Shown: positions 36,946 through 47,600, numbered from the stretch's first letter. The stretch is 64,000 bases of DNA from Pelagerythrobacter marensis (GCF_036700095.1 NZ_CP144918.1:1613001-1677000), one strand, 5' to 3'. The notes: generated by a model from the sequence alone, not told the origin. Program-made: numbers and translations.

Positions 36946-37811
36946 TGCCCTTCCAGACCTTGTCCTACACCGTCGAAAATCGGGTCGCGACAATCACGCT
37001 CGACCGCCCCGAGCATTTCAACGCGATCGCGCACGGCATGCCGCGCGAGATCCGCGCGGCGGTCGAACGGGCGGAGGCGGACCCCGACGTCCATGTCATC
37101 GTCGTATGCGGGGCGGGGCCGGGCTTCTGCGGCGGATACGACCTCAAGCACTATGCCGAGCGCAAGGGCGAGATCAGCGGATCGCAGGACATGCCGTGGG
37201 ACCCGACGCTCGATTTCCAGATGATGTGGCGCAATACGCAGGATTTCATGGCGCTGTGGCGCGCGACCAAGCCGACGATCGCGCGCGTCCACGGTGCGGC
37301 GGTCGCGGGCGGGTCCGACATCGCGCTGTGCTGCGACTTCCTGATCATGGCCGAAGATGCGCGCATCGGCTATCCCCCGGCGCGCGTCTGGGGCGTGCCC
37401 ACGCCGGCGATGTGGGTCTATCGGCTGGGGCCGCAGATGGCGAAGCGGATGATGATGACCGGCGACCTGATCGACGGGCGCGAGGCGGAACGCATCGGCC
37501 TCGCGCTCGAGGCTGTGCCCGAGGCCGAACTCGACGATGCGGTCGAGCGGCTCGTCGGCCGCCTTCGCGGCGTGCCGCGCAACCAGCTGATGATGACCAA
37601 GACCGTGGTCAACCAAGCCTATGATAACATGGGCCTCAACAACACGCAGATGTTCGCGACGCTGTTCGACGGGGTCTCGCGCCATTCGCCGGAGGGCATC
37701 TGGTTCCGCGAGCGCGCGCAGGAAGTCGGTTTCAAGCAGGCGGTCGCCGAACGCGACAGCGGCGATCCCATTGCAAGCCAGGTGTCGAAACGCCTGCCCG
37801 CCGACGATTGA
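36945..37811 (+). CDS. Enoyl-CoA hydratase/isomerase family protein
   Basis: This is a 288-residue crotonase. The oxyanion segments are [17 protein letters not shown] and [19 protein letters not shown]. Between them is a longer loop ([20 protein letters not shown]) seen in a sub-branch of the family. ATG overlaps the stop of the CoA transferase (TGATG). It probably hydrates the CoA thioester formed by the operon's other enzymes. The position of the usual catalytic Glu appears replaced ([10 protein letters not shown]), so isomerase or hydrolase chemistry is possible. Confidence 0.88.
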   Translation: MPFQTLSYTVENRVATITLDRPEHFNAIAHGMPREIRAAVERAEADPDVHVIVVCGAGPGFCGGYDLKHYAERKGEISGSQDMPWDPTLDFQMMWRNTQDFMALWRATKPTIARVHGAAVAGGSDIALCCDFLIMAEDARIGYPPARVWGVPTPAMWVYRLGPQMAKRMMMTGDLIDGREAERIGLALEAVPEAELDDAVERLVGRLRGVPRNQLMMTKTVVNQAYDNMGLNNTQMFATLFDGVSRHSPEGIWFRERAQEVGFKQAVAERDSGDPIASQVSKRLPADD

Positions 37812-37822
37812 GGAGAAGGAAA

Positions 37823-39445
37823 ATGACCGCGATCCAGCCGATCGAGCGCCTCGACACGCATGAGGTGTTCAACCAGCCGCCGCCGTTCGAAGATGTGAAC
37901 CTGTTCACCGGCGACCGCGCGCTGGTCGATGCCGTGGAACGGGCGGGGGCTGGCGAACATGGCGACCGGCTGACGACGCTCGGCGCGCGTTGCGGTTCGG
38001 CGGAGGTGATCGAATGGGGTGTGGAGGCGAACCGGCAGGTGCCGGTGCTCGAAAGGTTCGACCGCTATGGCCACCGTATCGACGAGGTGCGCTTCCACCC
38101 CGCCTATCATGAACTGCTGCGCCTCGGCCTCGACAGCGGCTTTGCGGCATCGGCGTGGGACGGCAGCGCGCGGGGGCATACGCTCCACGCCGCGATCCTC
38201 TTCCTGACCGGGCAAGCCGATTCGGGCACGAGTTGTCCGATGACCATGACGTATGCCTCCGTGCCCGCCTTGCGCGCCGAGGCGTCGGTCGCCGACGCCT
38301 GGGTGCCGCGCATCGCGGCCGGCCGCTATGACCCGGCATCCCGCCCGGCGACCGAAAAGGCGGGCGTCACCGTCGGCATGGCGATGACCGAGAAGCAGGG
38401 CGGCAGCGATGTGCGCGCCAACACGACCCGCGCCGAGCCGACGGGGGAAGAGGGCTGGTACAGCCTGACCGGGCATAAATGGTTCTGCTCGGCGCCGATG
38501 TGCGACGCCTTCCTGACGCTCGCCTATTCCGAAGGGGGGCTGACCTGTTTCCTGGTTCCGCGCTGGCTGCCCGACGGGACGCGCAACGCGGGTTTCCACG
38601 TCATGCGCTTGAAGGACAAGCTGGGCGACCGTTCGAACGCTTCGTCGGAAATCGAATATCACGGCGCGCTGGCGCAGCGGCTGGGGCCGGAAGGGCGCGG
38701 GGTCGCGACGATTATCCAGATGGTGCAGCACACGCGGCTCGATTGCGTGATCGGATCGGCGCAGCAGATGCGCGGCGCGCTTGCACAGGCGCTGTGGCAT
38801 GCGGCGCACCGTTCGGCCTTTCAGAAAAGGCTGGTCGATCAGCCGGCGATGGCGGCGGTGCTCGCCGACCTTGCGGTCGAAAGCGAGGCGGCGACCGCGC
38901 TCGGCTTCCGGCTCGCGCAGACGTTCGACGAAGGCGATGCGCTCGCGCGGCTGCTGACGCCGATCGCCAAATACTGGGTTTGCAAGCGCACGCCGGGCTT
39001 CGTTTACGAGGCGATGGAGGTGCTCGGCGGCGCGGGTTACGTGGAAACGGGGCCGATGCCGCGCCTGTTCCGCCAGTCGCCGCTCAACGCGATCTGGGAA
39101 GGGTCGGGCAATGTCATCGCGCTCGACGTGCTGCGCGCTATCGGGCGCGAACCCGAAGGGGTGGAGGCGCTTCACGCCTTCCTGGCCGCCCAGCGGGGAC
39201 GCGATGCGGCCTATGACGCCTGGGTCGATGCGATCGACCTGACCGGCGCACAGGAAGGCACGGCGCGGCTGCTCGTCGAACGGCTCGCCCTCGCAGCGCA
39301 GGCCGCGACCCTCATTGGGCAGGACAACCCGATGGCGGAAGCCTTCTGCCGCCTTCGGCTGGCCCCGCGGGGCAGCGCCTATGGTGCATTCGATGCGGCG
39401 CTGGACGTGCGGCCGATCATCGACCGCGCGATGCCCGCATCGTGA
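37823..39445 (+). CDS. AidB-like acyl-CoA dehydrogenase
   Basis: The start at 37823 has AGGAGAAGG upstream; the frame begins five codons earlier. It has 540 residues, the length of the AidB branch rather than the ~380 of ordinary acyl-CoA dehydrogenases. Key segments are FLTGQADSGTSCPMTMTYA, VGMAMTEKQGGSDVRANTT, HKWFCSAPMCDAFL and EVLGGAGYVETGPMPRLFR. FAD-dependent oxidation of an acyl-CoA in this operon is more likely than the DNA-damage role of E. coli AidB. The next gene starts inside its stop codon. Confidence 0.9.
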   Translation: MTAIQPIERLDTHEVFNQPPPFEDVNLFTGDRALVDAVERAGAGEHGDRLTTLGARCGSAEVIEWGVEANRQVPVLERFDRYGHRIDEVRFHPAYHELLRLGLDSGFAASAWDGSARGHTLHAAILFLTGQADSGTSCPMTMTYASVPALRAEASVADAWVPRIAAGRYDPASRPATEKAGVTVGMAMTEKQGGSDVRANTTRAEPTGEEGWYSLTGHKWFCSAPMCDAFLTLAYSEGGLTCFLVPRWLPDGTRNAGFHVMRLKDKLGDRSNASSEIEYHGALAQRLGPEGRGVATIIQMVQHTRLDCVIGSAQQMRGALAQALWHAAHRSAFQKRLVDQPAMAAVLADLAVESEAATALGFRLAQTFDEGDALARLLTPIAKYWVCKRTPGFVYEAMEVLGGAGYVETGPMPRLFRQSPLNAIWEGSGNVIALDVLRAIGREPEGVEALHAFLAAQRGRDAAYDAWVDAIDLTGAQEGTARLLVERLALAAQAATLIGQDNPMAEAFCRLRLAPRGSAYGAFDAALDVRPIIDRAMPAS

Positions 39446-40200
39446 GCGTTCGCATCGCCAACGACGGCGCAGTGCGTACCGTCACCATCGACCGCCCCGA
39501 TTGCCGCAACGCCGTCGACCCGGCCACTGCGGACCTGTTGCGGCAGGCCTTCGTCGATTTCGAAAGCGACGACAGCGCGGCGGTCGCGGTCCTGACCGGC
39601 GCGGGCGGCCATTTCTGCGCAGGCTTCGATCTGAAGACCGTGGGGGCCGGCAAGGACCGCTACGAACCCGAAGGCGAGGGGCCGATGGGGCCATCGCGAA
39701 TGCTGCTGACCAAACCCGTGATCGCGGCGGTCGAGGGCTATGCGGTGGCAGGCGGCCTCGAACTCGCGCTGTGGTGCGATCTGCGTGTCGCATCGCGTAG
39801 CGCGATCTTCGGCGTCTTCTGCCGCCGCTGGGGCGTTCCGCTGGTCGACGGCGGCACCGTTCGTCTGCCCCGTATCGTGGGGCAGGCGCGTGCGCTCGAC
39901 ATGATCCTTACAGGTCGCCCGGTCGATGCGGCCGAGGCACTGGCGATAGGGCTCGCAAGCCGCGTGGTCGACGAAGGCAGCGCGCTTGCCGCGGCTCAGG
40001 CGCTGGCCGCGGAGATCGCGCGATTTCCCGCGCAGTGCCTGCGCACCGACCGAATGTCCGCCTATCGCCAGTGGGACCTCGATCTTGCCGAAGCGCTGCG
40101 CTTCGAAGGGCGCGAAGGCGCGGTGCCGCTGGCCGCCGAAGCGGAAGCCGGCGCACACCGCTTCGTCAGCGGCGCGGGACGCGAAGGGCGGTTCGACTGA
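39442..40200 (+). CDS. Enoyl-CoA hydratase/crotonase family protein
   Basis: The protein has 252 residues from a GTG that overlaps the previous stop. Family motifs: VTIDRPDCRNAVDPATADLL, GAGGHFCAGFDLKTVGAG, VEGYAVAGGLELALWCDLRVA and FCRRWGVPLVDGGTVRLPR. It is distinct from the crotonase two genes upstream, so the operon has two such enzymes, probably for successive hydration and isomerisation or hydrolysis steps of one acyl-CoA. Confidence 0.92.
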   Translation: MSVRIANDGAVRTVTIDRPDCRNAVDPATADLLRQAFVDFESDDSAAVAVLTGAGGHFCAGFDLKTVGAGKDRYEPEGEGPMGPSRMLLTKPVIAAVEGYAVAGGLELALWCDLRVASRSAIFGVFCRRWGVPLVDGGTVRLPRIVGQARALDMILTGRPVDAAEALAIGLASRVVDEGSALAAAQALAAEIARFPAQCLRTDRMSAYRQWDLDLAEALRFEGREGAVPLAAEAEAGAHRFVSGAGREGRFD

Positions 40201-40235
40201 GACGGTGGACCGGCGCCGTCTCGCCGGGAATGCCC

Positions 40236-40646
40236 CTAACGGTCGGTGCCGCCGCGATCCGGGCGTGCGAACTCGATCAGATCCCACCGGTTGCCCCATG
40301 GATCGGCCCAGACCGCGACACGGCCGTAGGGCTCGTCTCTGGGCGCCTCTTCGAACTGCACCCCGGCCGCTTGCATCATGCGATAGTCGGCGTCGAAATC
40401 TTCGGTTTCGAGAAAGAGCCAGACACGTCCGCCCCCTTGCTCCCCGATCGCGGCGATCTGCCGTTCGTTCGCGGCCCGGGCGAGCAGGATTTCGGTTTCG
40501 CCGCTCGGCGGCGCTATCCTGACCCAGCGTTTGGCCCCTCCGAGATCGGTATCCTCGAGACACCGAAAACCGATATTTCCGAAGAAGGCCAGCGCCTCGT
40601 CGTAGTCGGGCACGAGCAAGGAGAACAAGGCGATGCGTCTCGGCAT
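40236..40646 (-). CDS. VOC (glyoxalase-like) superfamily protein
   Basis: The ATG at 40646 gives 136 residues; a GTG at 40673 would add nine. The fold is shown by ALFSLLVPDYDEALAFFGNIGFRCLED at the start and by RVWLFLETEDFDADYRMMQAAGVQFEE, RVAVWADPWGNRWDLIEF at the end. Such proteins include isomerases, dioxygenases and resistance proteins, and no function can be assigned. It converges on the crotonase operon. Confidence 0.85.
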   Translation of the reverse strand: MPRRIALFSLLVPDYDEALAFFGNIGFRCLEDTDLGGAKRWVRIAPPSGETEILLARAANERQIAAIGEQGGGRVWLFLETEDFDADYRMMQAAGVQFEEAPRDEPYGRVAVWADPWGNRWDLIEFARPDRGGTDR

Positions 40647-40777
40647 TTGGGCAGGGCTTCTCTTCTTTTCCACGGACGAAGGCGGCGTTACCGACCGTGG
40701 GGCGATCGCGCTAGCAGTGCCTGTCTTGCGCCCTCCCGTCGGCTGCCCGAGTGTCGCGGCGCCGATCCCCGATCCGC

Positions 40778-41839
40778 TCAGATCACCGCCAGTTGCCGGT
40801 TGGTCAGCGAACCGCCGTACTGCCGCTGCAGCCGCACCTTGCGTTCGAGATCGTCGATGATCGCACCGCTGAAATCGACGCCGCTGAGGTCTTCCATGAA
40901 GCTGATTCCACCCGGAGTATCGACGTTCAGCTCCATCATCTTGTTTCCGGCAATGTCGAGCCCGGTCAGGTACATGCCGTCGTCGATGAGCTTGGGCCCG
41001 ACGATTTCCGCGATCGTCAGCGCGGCTTCGTCGGGCGCCCGCATTTCGACGCCGCCGCCGGCCGAAACGTTCGACCGGTGATCCTCCGTCTGGCTGAACC
41101 GGTGCAGGCAGGCATAGGTATCGTCGACTCTGAGGGGGTGGCCGTTCAGGGTAATCATCCGCAAGTCGCCATCTTTCGCCGCAGGAAGATATTCCTGCAC
41201 GATGGCATAGCCGTCGCGGATTACCGCTTCGGTGATCTGGTTGAGGTTTTGCCGGCTCTTCTTGTCGATGATGAAGACACCCTGACCGCCCGAACCCTGA
41301 AGGGGTTTGATCACGCCTTTTCCGCCGTGCGCGTCGAGAAATCGCTTAACCTCCTCGGGTTCGCGGGTGATCGTGGTCTGCGGCCGCACGCTTTCGGGAA
41401 ATCCCTGGAAATACGTCTTGTTGACCGCGTCGGTGAGATGTCGGGGATCGTTGAGCACGATCGTCCGCCCGAGCGAGGCGAGCTGCGCGAACAGCAGGCT
41501 GGACGATGGCGCCCAACTGCGCGTGGTCAGCTCTTCGGCCGGATCGCTGCGCAGCATGAGTATGTCCCAATCGGCCAGGCGAATGCGGGTTCGCTCCCTT
41601 TCCGGGGCCTGCAGATGCGCCAGATAGCCGGTATCGTCCTCGAACGTCTCGATCTTGCTGAGAGTGGCCATGGCACAGATGCCGTCCTCCCAGTCGTAGA
41701 TGAAATCGCCCAGGCCGACGAGTGCGACCTCGTGCCCGCGCGCAACGGCTTTGCGCGCCAGGCGGACCGTGGTGTAGTTGTCCTGCTCGGTCGCCACGTC
41801 GTTGACCACGAAGGCCAGTTTGATCGTCTCGGTCGTCAT
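40778..41839 (-). CDS. Glutathione-synthetase-like ATP-grasp protein
   Basis: The protein has 353 residues. ATP-grasp features: GGKGVIKPLQGSGGQGVFIIDKK (P-loop-like lid), AIVQEYLPAAKDGDLRMITLNG and MELNVDTPGGISFMEDLSGVDF with the metal-binding Glu and Asn. The overall order is that of GshB (small-molecule carboxylate plus amine ligation). It ends a three-gene operon and overlaps the QEGLA gene by ATGA. Since GshB itself does not normally sit here, ligation of some other gamma-glutamyl or peptide-like product is likely. Confidence 0.85.
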   Translation of the reverse strand: MTTETIKLAFVVNDVATEQDNYTTVRLARKAVARGHEVALVGLGDFIYDWEDGICAMATLSKIETFEDDTGYLAHLQAPERERTRIRLADWDILMLRSDPAEELTTRSWAPSSSLLFAQLASLGRTIVLNDPRHLTDAVNKTYFQGFPESVRPQTTITREPEEVKRFLDAHGGKGVIKPLQGSGGQGVFIIDKKSRQNLNQITEAVIRDGYAIVQEYLPAAKDGDLRMITLNGHPLRVDDTYACLHRFSQTEDHRSNVSAGGGVEMRAPDEAALTIAEIVGPKLIDDGMYLTGLDIAGNKMMELNVDTPGGISFMEDLSGVDFSGAIIDDLERKVRLQRQYGGSLTNRQLAVI

Positions 41840-43053
41840 CGTTCGGGGCTTTCCTGATAGAGGGCCGCAAGCGGCAGTTCGCGCGCTTGCCCGAGCCGGT
41901 CGCGGGCCGCTGCGTCCGCGTAGTACGAGGGCAGCAGATCGGGCGGATGAAGGATGCCGTCCGCGATCAGCTTCTGCAGGCTGGGCAACTGCTTGAGCGC
42001 GAATTTGCCGAGGAAGAGGATCGGGAAATCGCCATCGTGGTGCAGATGGGCGAGAAGCTCCGCGAGGCCTTTCAGATAGAGCGCGTCCTTGGTCAGGCCG
42101 CCGCCGCGCTTGGCGCGCACGGCCGTGTCGAACGCTTCCTTCGATCGGATGCCGTGCTCTTCGACCAGGCAGGCGTAGATTTCCGGTCCCGCCTTTCGTT
42201 CCACGGCCATGTGCACCGCGACGACGCGGGCGGCGATGATCCGCAGGCGCTCGGCGGGAAGGTAGCCGGCGAGATATTCGCCGAGGACGGCGAGCCCTTC
42301 CTGCAGAATGTCATAGTCGGCGAGGCCGCCGGCCAGCGTATGAAGGGGTTGCCGTCTGCCGTTGTAACGGGTCACGACATGGGTGCCGATCTCGTGCTCG
42401 ATCAGGGGGCGCACGCGATGGCCCGACACGCGGTAATCGTGGGCAACGTGAAAATCGTCCCCCGCGACATACATCGATGTGCCGGGTGTGGGATCGACCA
42501 CGACCCCGCAGCGGAAGTCGGGGCAGCGCTCCCGATAGCCGGCGATGGCGGCCCGGGCCGCCTCGCATACTTCCTCGACGCCGACGTCCTCCTCGTCCGG
42601 GGGAAGAATCGGGACCGCCTCCAGCACGTCCAGCGCGGTCTGCAGCAAGCGTTCGCTGACGTGCCCGAACAAGTCGATACTGGCGAGGATAAAGCCGTCC
42701 TTGCCGCGCATCCGAACCAATTCGATCTGACGGTCCAGTTCGCGCTGCTTTTCGAGCAGGAGTGCTTCGATCAGCGGGTTTTCGATGTCGCGGACCGGCA
42801 GCGCGAAAAGTTCGCGCCGCAGGACGGGCGCGTCCTGCTCGAGCCCTTCGCCGAACCGGCTATCGGGCATCGAACGGAACGAGGAGGCGCGAAACGCTTC
42901 CCAGATCTCGTCGATATTCGTCGGCGTCAGGCGAGTGAGCCAGTCGATCCTGCGGTCCATTTCGGCCAGTGCGCGATCGACCGCCAGAGCGGCCGGGCAA
43001 AGGCCGTTGCCGGGACTTTCCCGACGATTGGCGGAACCGGGGAGCATTGTCAC
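41836..43053 (-). CDS. QEGLA-motif putative metallohydrolase (TIGR02421/DUF1704 type)
   Basis: The protein has 405 residues. The name-giving motif appears in DYDILQEGLAVLGEYLAG. About 25 residues earlier lies RPLIEHEIGTHVVTRYNG, an HExxxH-type zinc site. The annotation flavohemoglobin expression-modulating, used for this family, is not a known function. Its start overlaps the stop of the formylglutamate-hydrolase-like gene and its stop overlaps the ATP-grasp gene, so all three are tightly coupled. Confidence 0.85.
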   Translation of the reverse strand: MTMLPGSANRRESPGNGLCPAALAVDRALAEMDRRIDWLTRLTPTNIDEIWEAFRASSFRSMPDSRFGEGLEQDAPVLRRELFALPVRDIENPLIEALLLEKQRELDRQIELVRMRGKDGFILASIDLFGHVSERLLQTALDVLEAVPILPPDEEDVGVEEVCEAARAAIAGYRERCPDFRCGVVVDPTPGTSMYVAGDDFHVAHDYRVSGHRVRPLIEHEIGTHVVTRYNGRRQPLHTLAGGLADYDILQEGLAVLGEYLAGYLPAERLRIIAARVVAVHMAVERKAGPEIYACLVEEHGIRSKEAFDTAVRAKRGGGLTKDALYLKGLAELLAHLHHDGDFPILFLGKFALKQLPSLQKLIADGILHPPDLLPSYYADAAARDRLGQARELPLAALYQESPER

Positions 43054-43949
43054 GTCCCGCCGTTCCCGCGCTCACCGCGCTCTGCCGGGTGAGCGGCAAG
43101 CCAACGGCGCGCCTGGTCCACTGCTGCATGGAAGCCGGCGCGCAGATCCTGGAGGGCGAGAATGTCGGCCGTGTGCCCCCATTCGTCCATGAAGATCTTC
43201 TTGTACTCGAGCGTCAGGACGCAGGCGGCATCGCCGAATTCGGCATGCAGCCATTCGGGAAAGTGTCCCCCGTCCTCCCACCGGACGTTGATCCGAACGT
43301 CGGGTGGGCGCCCGGCGACGGGACGCGAGCGCAGCGCCGCGGCGAAACGGTCGAGGAGACCGCCATAGATTGCCTTGTTCAAAGTGGTTGCGCCCAGATC
43401 GATATCGGGATTGGCACGCGGATCCGACGGCTCCGCGTGCCGACCGTCGCGGCGGTGGTTATAGCTGTGCAGGTCGAGCACCAGGACCCGGCCGTGGGCC
43501 GCGATCATCGTCTCCATGCGGGCGGCGATCCAGTCGTAGAATTGCCGGTGAAGCGCCAGCGAGACGTCCTTCTCGGCATCCGGCAGTGCGGCATTCCAGA
43601 TCCGCAGACCCCAGGTGTCTTCGGGATCGGTGGTCACGGCCTTGTCCGGCGGCCGGTTGAGGTCGAATTCGAAGCGCGACCGGTTGGCACGGACGATCGT
43701 ATCGCCCGCGGGAAGGAAGAAGTCGGTCAGCGGATCTTCCTCCCGCAGACGCTCGTCCTCGCCGATCTCGAGCCAAGGGCGAAGCGAAGGGCGGATCGTA
43801 TGGCCGGCATGGATTGCGGCGATCATGACCGGCCCGGGCTGGACCACGGCGTCCCAGGGCGGCGCTGCCCGGATCGTTTCGGCTCGTTCGCTTTCCGGCG
43901 CGTCTGTTCCGTGCGGTGCGGCCCCGAATCTCAAATTCGCATGCTGCAT
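43050..43949 (-). CDS. N-formylglutamate amidohydrolase family protein
   Basis: The protein has 299 residues from the ATG at 43949. Family segments: MIAAIHAGHTIRPSLRPWL, DFFLPAGDTIVRANRSRFEFDLNR, GRVLVLDLHSYNHRRDG and VRINVRWEDGGHFPEWLH. These carry the metal-binding His, Asp and Arg of the HutG/FGase fold. No histidine-degradation genes are nearby, so the substrate is probably a related N-acyl or gamma-glutamyl amide. It is the first gene of the three-gene operon. Confidence 0.85.
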   Translation of the reverse strand: MQHANLRFGAAPHGTDAPESERAETIRAAPPWDAVVQPGPVMIAAIHAGHTIRPSLRPWLEIGEDERLREEDPLTDFFLPAGDTIVRANRSRFEFDLNRPPDKAVTTDPEDTWGLRIWNAALPDAEKDVSLALHRQFYDWIAARMETMIAAHGRVLVLDLHSYNHRRDGRHAEPSDPRANPDIDLGATTLNKAIYGGLLDRFAAALRSRPVAGRPPDVRINVRWEDGGHFPEWLHAEFGDAACVLTLEYKKIFMDEWGHTADILALQDLRAGFHAAVDQARRWLAAHPAERGERGNGGT

Positions 43950-44143
43950 GTCCGACGAACGGGATCGCGCCGAAGGTGTTCCGCGCCGGGGGCGATCTGA
44001 ACGAACCGAAACGCCCGCTGGAGGCGGGAAAGGCGAACGTATCCGTCTGCCGGACGAAAAATCGAAACCGCCAGGCCCGCGGCCGGTTCGCATATCCGGT
44101 GCACTGCGGCGGCAGTGCCCGCGGTGCCTTCTTGCCGCCGCGT

Positions 44144-44641
44144 TCAGCCCCGCCGGGGGCTGAACGATCGCGGTGCGGCGGGTACCTGCTTGCAATCGGG
44201 TTGGTCGGAGACGCTGCGAAGCAGCGCTATCATCGCCTCGCGTCCCCGATCGGAGAGATTGACGATGACCCTCCTTTGATCGAGTTGATCGGTGCGGCGT
44301 TCGATCAGCCCCGCGTCTTCGAGCCGATCGATAAGACGCATCGCAGAAGTTGGCGTGGTATTGCACGCCAGCATCAGATGCTTGACGTAGACGATGCCGC
44401 CTTCCTCACCGTTTACAAACAGTTCGAGAAGAATGTCCCACGCCGCATCCTTCACCAGGTTTGGAGGGATCACGTCGCCTATCGTCTTGCGAGCCCGAAT
44501 AAAGCGCCGCGCGTGCTCGACAAGCTGCCGCTCCTCCACCGACCGGCCTTCACCGGCGCGGGCCAGAGATTCCACCGTTCTGCGGGATGTCGGTGAAATA
44601 TTCGATTTTTCATTATAGGGTTTAGTTCTCATAATCTTCAT
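44144..44641 (-). CDS. MarR-like winged-helix regulator
   Basis: The protein has 165 residues; the start could also be 44632. The N-terminal 55 residues are charged and variable. The winged helix is AAWDILLELFVNGEEGGIVYVKHL, then TTPTSAMRLIDRLEDAGLIERRTDQLDQRRVIVNLS. A short Pro/Arg-rich tail with one Cys follows. It is 194 bp upstream of the formylglutamate-hydrolase-like gene and 50 bp downstream of the adhesin operon on the same strand, so it could regulate either. Confidence 0.85.
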   Translation of the reverse strand: MKIMRTKPYNEKSNISPTSRRTVESLARAGEGRSVEERQLVEHARRFIRARKTIGDVIPPNLVKDAAWDILLELFVNGEEGGIVYVKHLMLACNTTPTSAMRLIDRLEDAGLIERRTDQLDQRRVIVNLSDRGREAMIALLRSVSDQPDCKQVPAAPRSFSPRRG

Positions 44642-44691
44642 AACTTTTTCTATACCATTTCTCTGCCTTCACGATTTAGAAAGAAATATTA

Positions 44692-47600
44692 CTAACATTT
44701 GTTAATTTGTTTGTCGCCATATGTCAGATCTGACACGATCTGGTGCAGCCCGGTGCTGTGCGATCCTTTGAACAGGACAAGATCGCCATCGGCCAGTTCG
44801 GCAGCCAAAGCCTCTTTCAATCCGGCAAGCGACGAGGGGCGGCCCGCCCTGCAATGTTCGGGCAGTTCGGCCCAGAAGCCGTCGTAGAGCGGGCCGAGCG
44901 CATAGATCCGGTCGATCGGTTCGCGCGCGATCCGCCGGGCGAGAGCGGTGTGATATTCGATCGCATTCGGACCCAGTTCCGCCATTTCCCCCAGCACCGC
45001 GATACGCCGCCTGGCCCCGGCCCTGGAGCCGAGCAGCGCGATCGCGGCTTCCATCGATCCGGGGTTGGCATTGTAGGCTTCGTCCAGGATCGCCACTCTG
45101 GCGCCGTTGATCTCGGCAGCGAGTTCCCGGCCCCGGCCTTCCAGCGCGGAGAAGCTCGCCAGCCTGGACAAGGCCGGCCGGGGATCGTGGCCGAGGGCGG
45201 AAAGGGTCGCGACCACGGCCAGCGCGTTCAAGGCCATATGTTCGCCCGCCGCGCCGAGGGTGAAGGTCAATCGCTCGCCGCCCACTTCCGCCGCGACACG
45301 GCTGGAGCCGCTGTCGTAGTCGATCAGCCGGACGTGGGATTTGTCCGATCGGCCGAAGTTGACGACGCGCAGGCCGCGGCTTCGTGCGGCCAGGTGCACC
45401 CTTTCCCATTCGGCCATATCGCGGTTCAGTATCGCCACGCTGCCGGCGCGCATCCCTTCGAAGATCGCGCTCTTGCGCCGGGCTATGGTGGCCAGATCGC
45501 GGTGATATTCCAGATGGGCGGGCAGGACATTGGTGAAGATCGCAATGTCGGGACGCGTCAGGCGGGAATTCTGCGCCATGCGGCCGATCGCTAGTTCCAG
45601 CACGACATGCGGCACGCCCCACGGGATCGACGCCAGATTCCACGCGATGCCGTGCGGCAGATTGGCGCTGTGCCGCGTCTGCCCGACCGGACCATAGGCC
45701 GAAAGCGCGTGTGCCAGCATCGCGACCGTGCTGGTCTTGCCCGCGCTGCCCGTCACCCCGATCACTTTGCCGGACATCTGCTCGCGCGCATATCGCCCCA
45801 GATCGAGGATCGCGGCATTGACATCTTCGACCTGGATCGAGGGCGTGGCCGAGTCGGGAAACCGTTCGGCATCCTCGCCGATCAGGGCGGCTGCCTTGTC
45901 CGCAAGATGGCGGGCGGAGGCCGGGGCGACGCCCCTGACGCCTTCGGGCGGGCGCAGCACGATGGCGTCGCCTTCGCGGAAGGCCGGCGCATAAGTGCAC
46001 AGGCCGCTCGCCTTCCAGTCCGGCGGCGGGGGGGTGTGCCAGCGTCCTCCCGTCGCACGTGTCATGTCCGCGGCGGCCCAGTGCCGCTCCTCTCCCGCGG
46101 AGGCATGGGGAGCCCCACTGTCTTCCGCCCCCCGCGCGAGGAGATATTTGCGATAGGCGACCAGGCCGGAGAGGTAATGCTCGACGTCGTCGATGCGAAT
46201 GCGGAAGGCATGGTGGCGGATGAAGAAACTTCCGGCGATCTTGGCCGGACGCGCGAAAAACATCGCCAACTCGGGCCAGAAGTGGCCGTTGAGCAGGTAG
46301 TGCGCGCGATGATCGAGCGCACGGTAGAATCGCGGCAGATCGACGCCCTCCAGAAGCCGGCTCCGTTCAGGATCCCGCCGCAGCCGCGAAACCATGCTCT
46401 CCGCCGCCGTCATCAGCTCCAGCAATGTCGGGAACGTGGTGATCCGTTCGAGCACGAAGTCGATATGGGTGCGAAAATTGTCGATGCCGAACCGGAAATA
46501 GCGGTCTTCGGGCCGATATCGGGTCAGCTCGTTGACCGCATAGCTCAGCCAGTGATCGTGCGCTTTCCAGTGCTGCTGCGCGATAAAGCGATCGAAGGCC
46601 TTTTCGACTGCGACAAGCCAGCGCTCGTCGCCGGTCGCTTCGTACAGCCGCATGAGAGCGAAAGCGGCCTCGCCGTCGTAATAGATGATCCGGAAGCGCT
46701 CCTTCTCCTCCAGCGTAGGATGGACGAGGACATGGCGGAATGTGCCGGTTTCATCGTCCTGCATGTGCAGGATCCCCAGACCCAGCCGCTCGGCCAGCGC
46801 CAGGCTCTCTTCGCTGCCGGTCAGGGCATGGTGCTTGAGCAGCGCGAGGATGGCGACGGCATTGCCGCCGAGCTTGATCTCTCCGCCCACGTCGACGAGG
46901 AACGCCGCGTCACTTTCGCCGGCGAGAGAGACAGTTTCGATCAGCTCTCCGGTCAGAAACGCCCGCGCCCGCTCGACAGCCCGTTTCAGGTCGGGGCTGC
47001 GCGTTACCTCCCACGCTTCGAGCATGGCATAGACCGTGCTCGCATGGCGCAGCGCATTGTAGGCGCGGATCGGCCGGTCGAAGCAGGGGTGCCAGCCGTA
47101 GTGGAACTTTCCGTCCTCGCCGACTTGCGAGGCGAGATACGTGCTTCCCGCCTCGATCAAGCCGGTCACCTCGTCCGGGCCGAGACGATCGATCGTGCGT
47201 CGTCCGGAATCGAGACCTGCGTTCGCTATCGGGTGCACCGTCCGATCGTCCCCGGCGAAGGCCCCCCGCGTCGTGAACAGCCAGACCGGGTCCCCGTCCG
47301 CGAACGACAGATCCGTCAGGCCGTGACGCCGGGCGGCATAGATCGCGAAGTTCTTCTCGTTCAGCACTGCGGCGGCGGTCCGGTTCCCGCCGTAGAGCAT
47401 GGCGTTCGCGTTGAGTTCGGTTTCGAGGAAGGCGTGCCGGAACTCCGGGTCGAGCGAAATGCCGAGGCGGAAATAGTTGCGCTTGATATTGCGCAGCGCG
47501 GTTTTCAGTTCGGCCCAGGTTCGACGTTCGACCGCATCGACCCAGTCGACCCGCACCCATCGGGCGTCCGCGCCCTGGGCCAGGGCCTGGCGGGTTCCGA

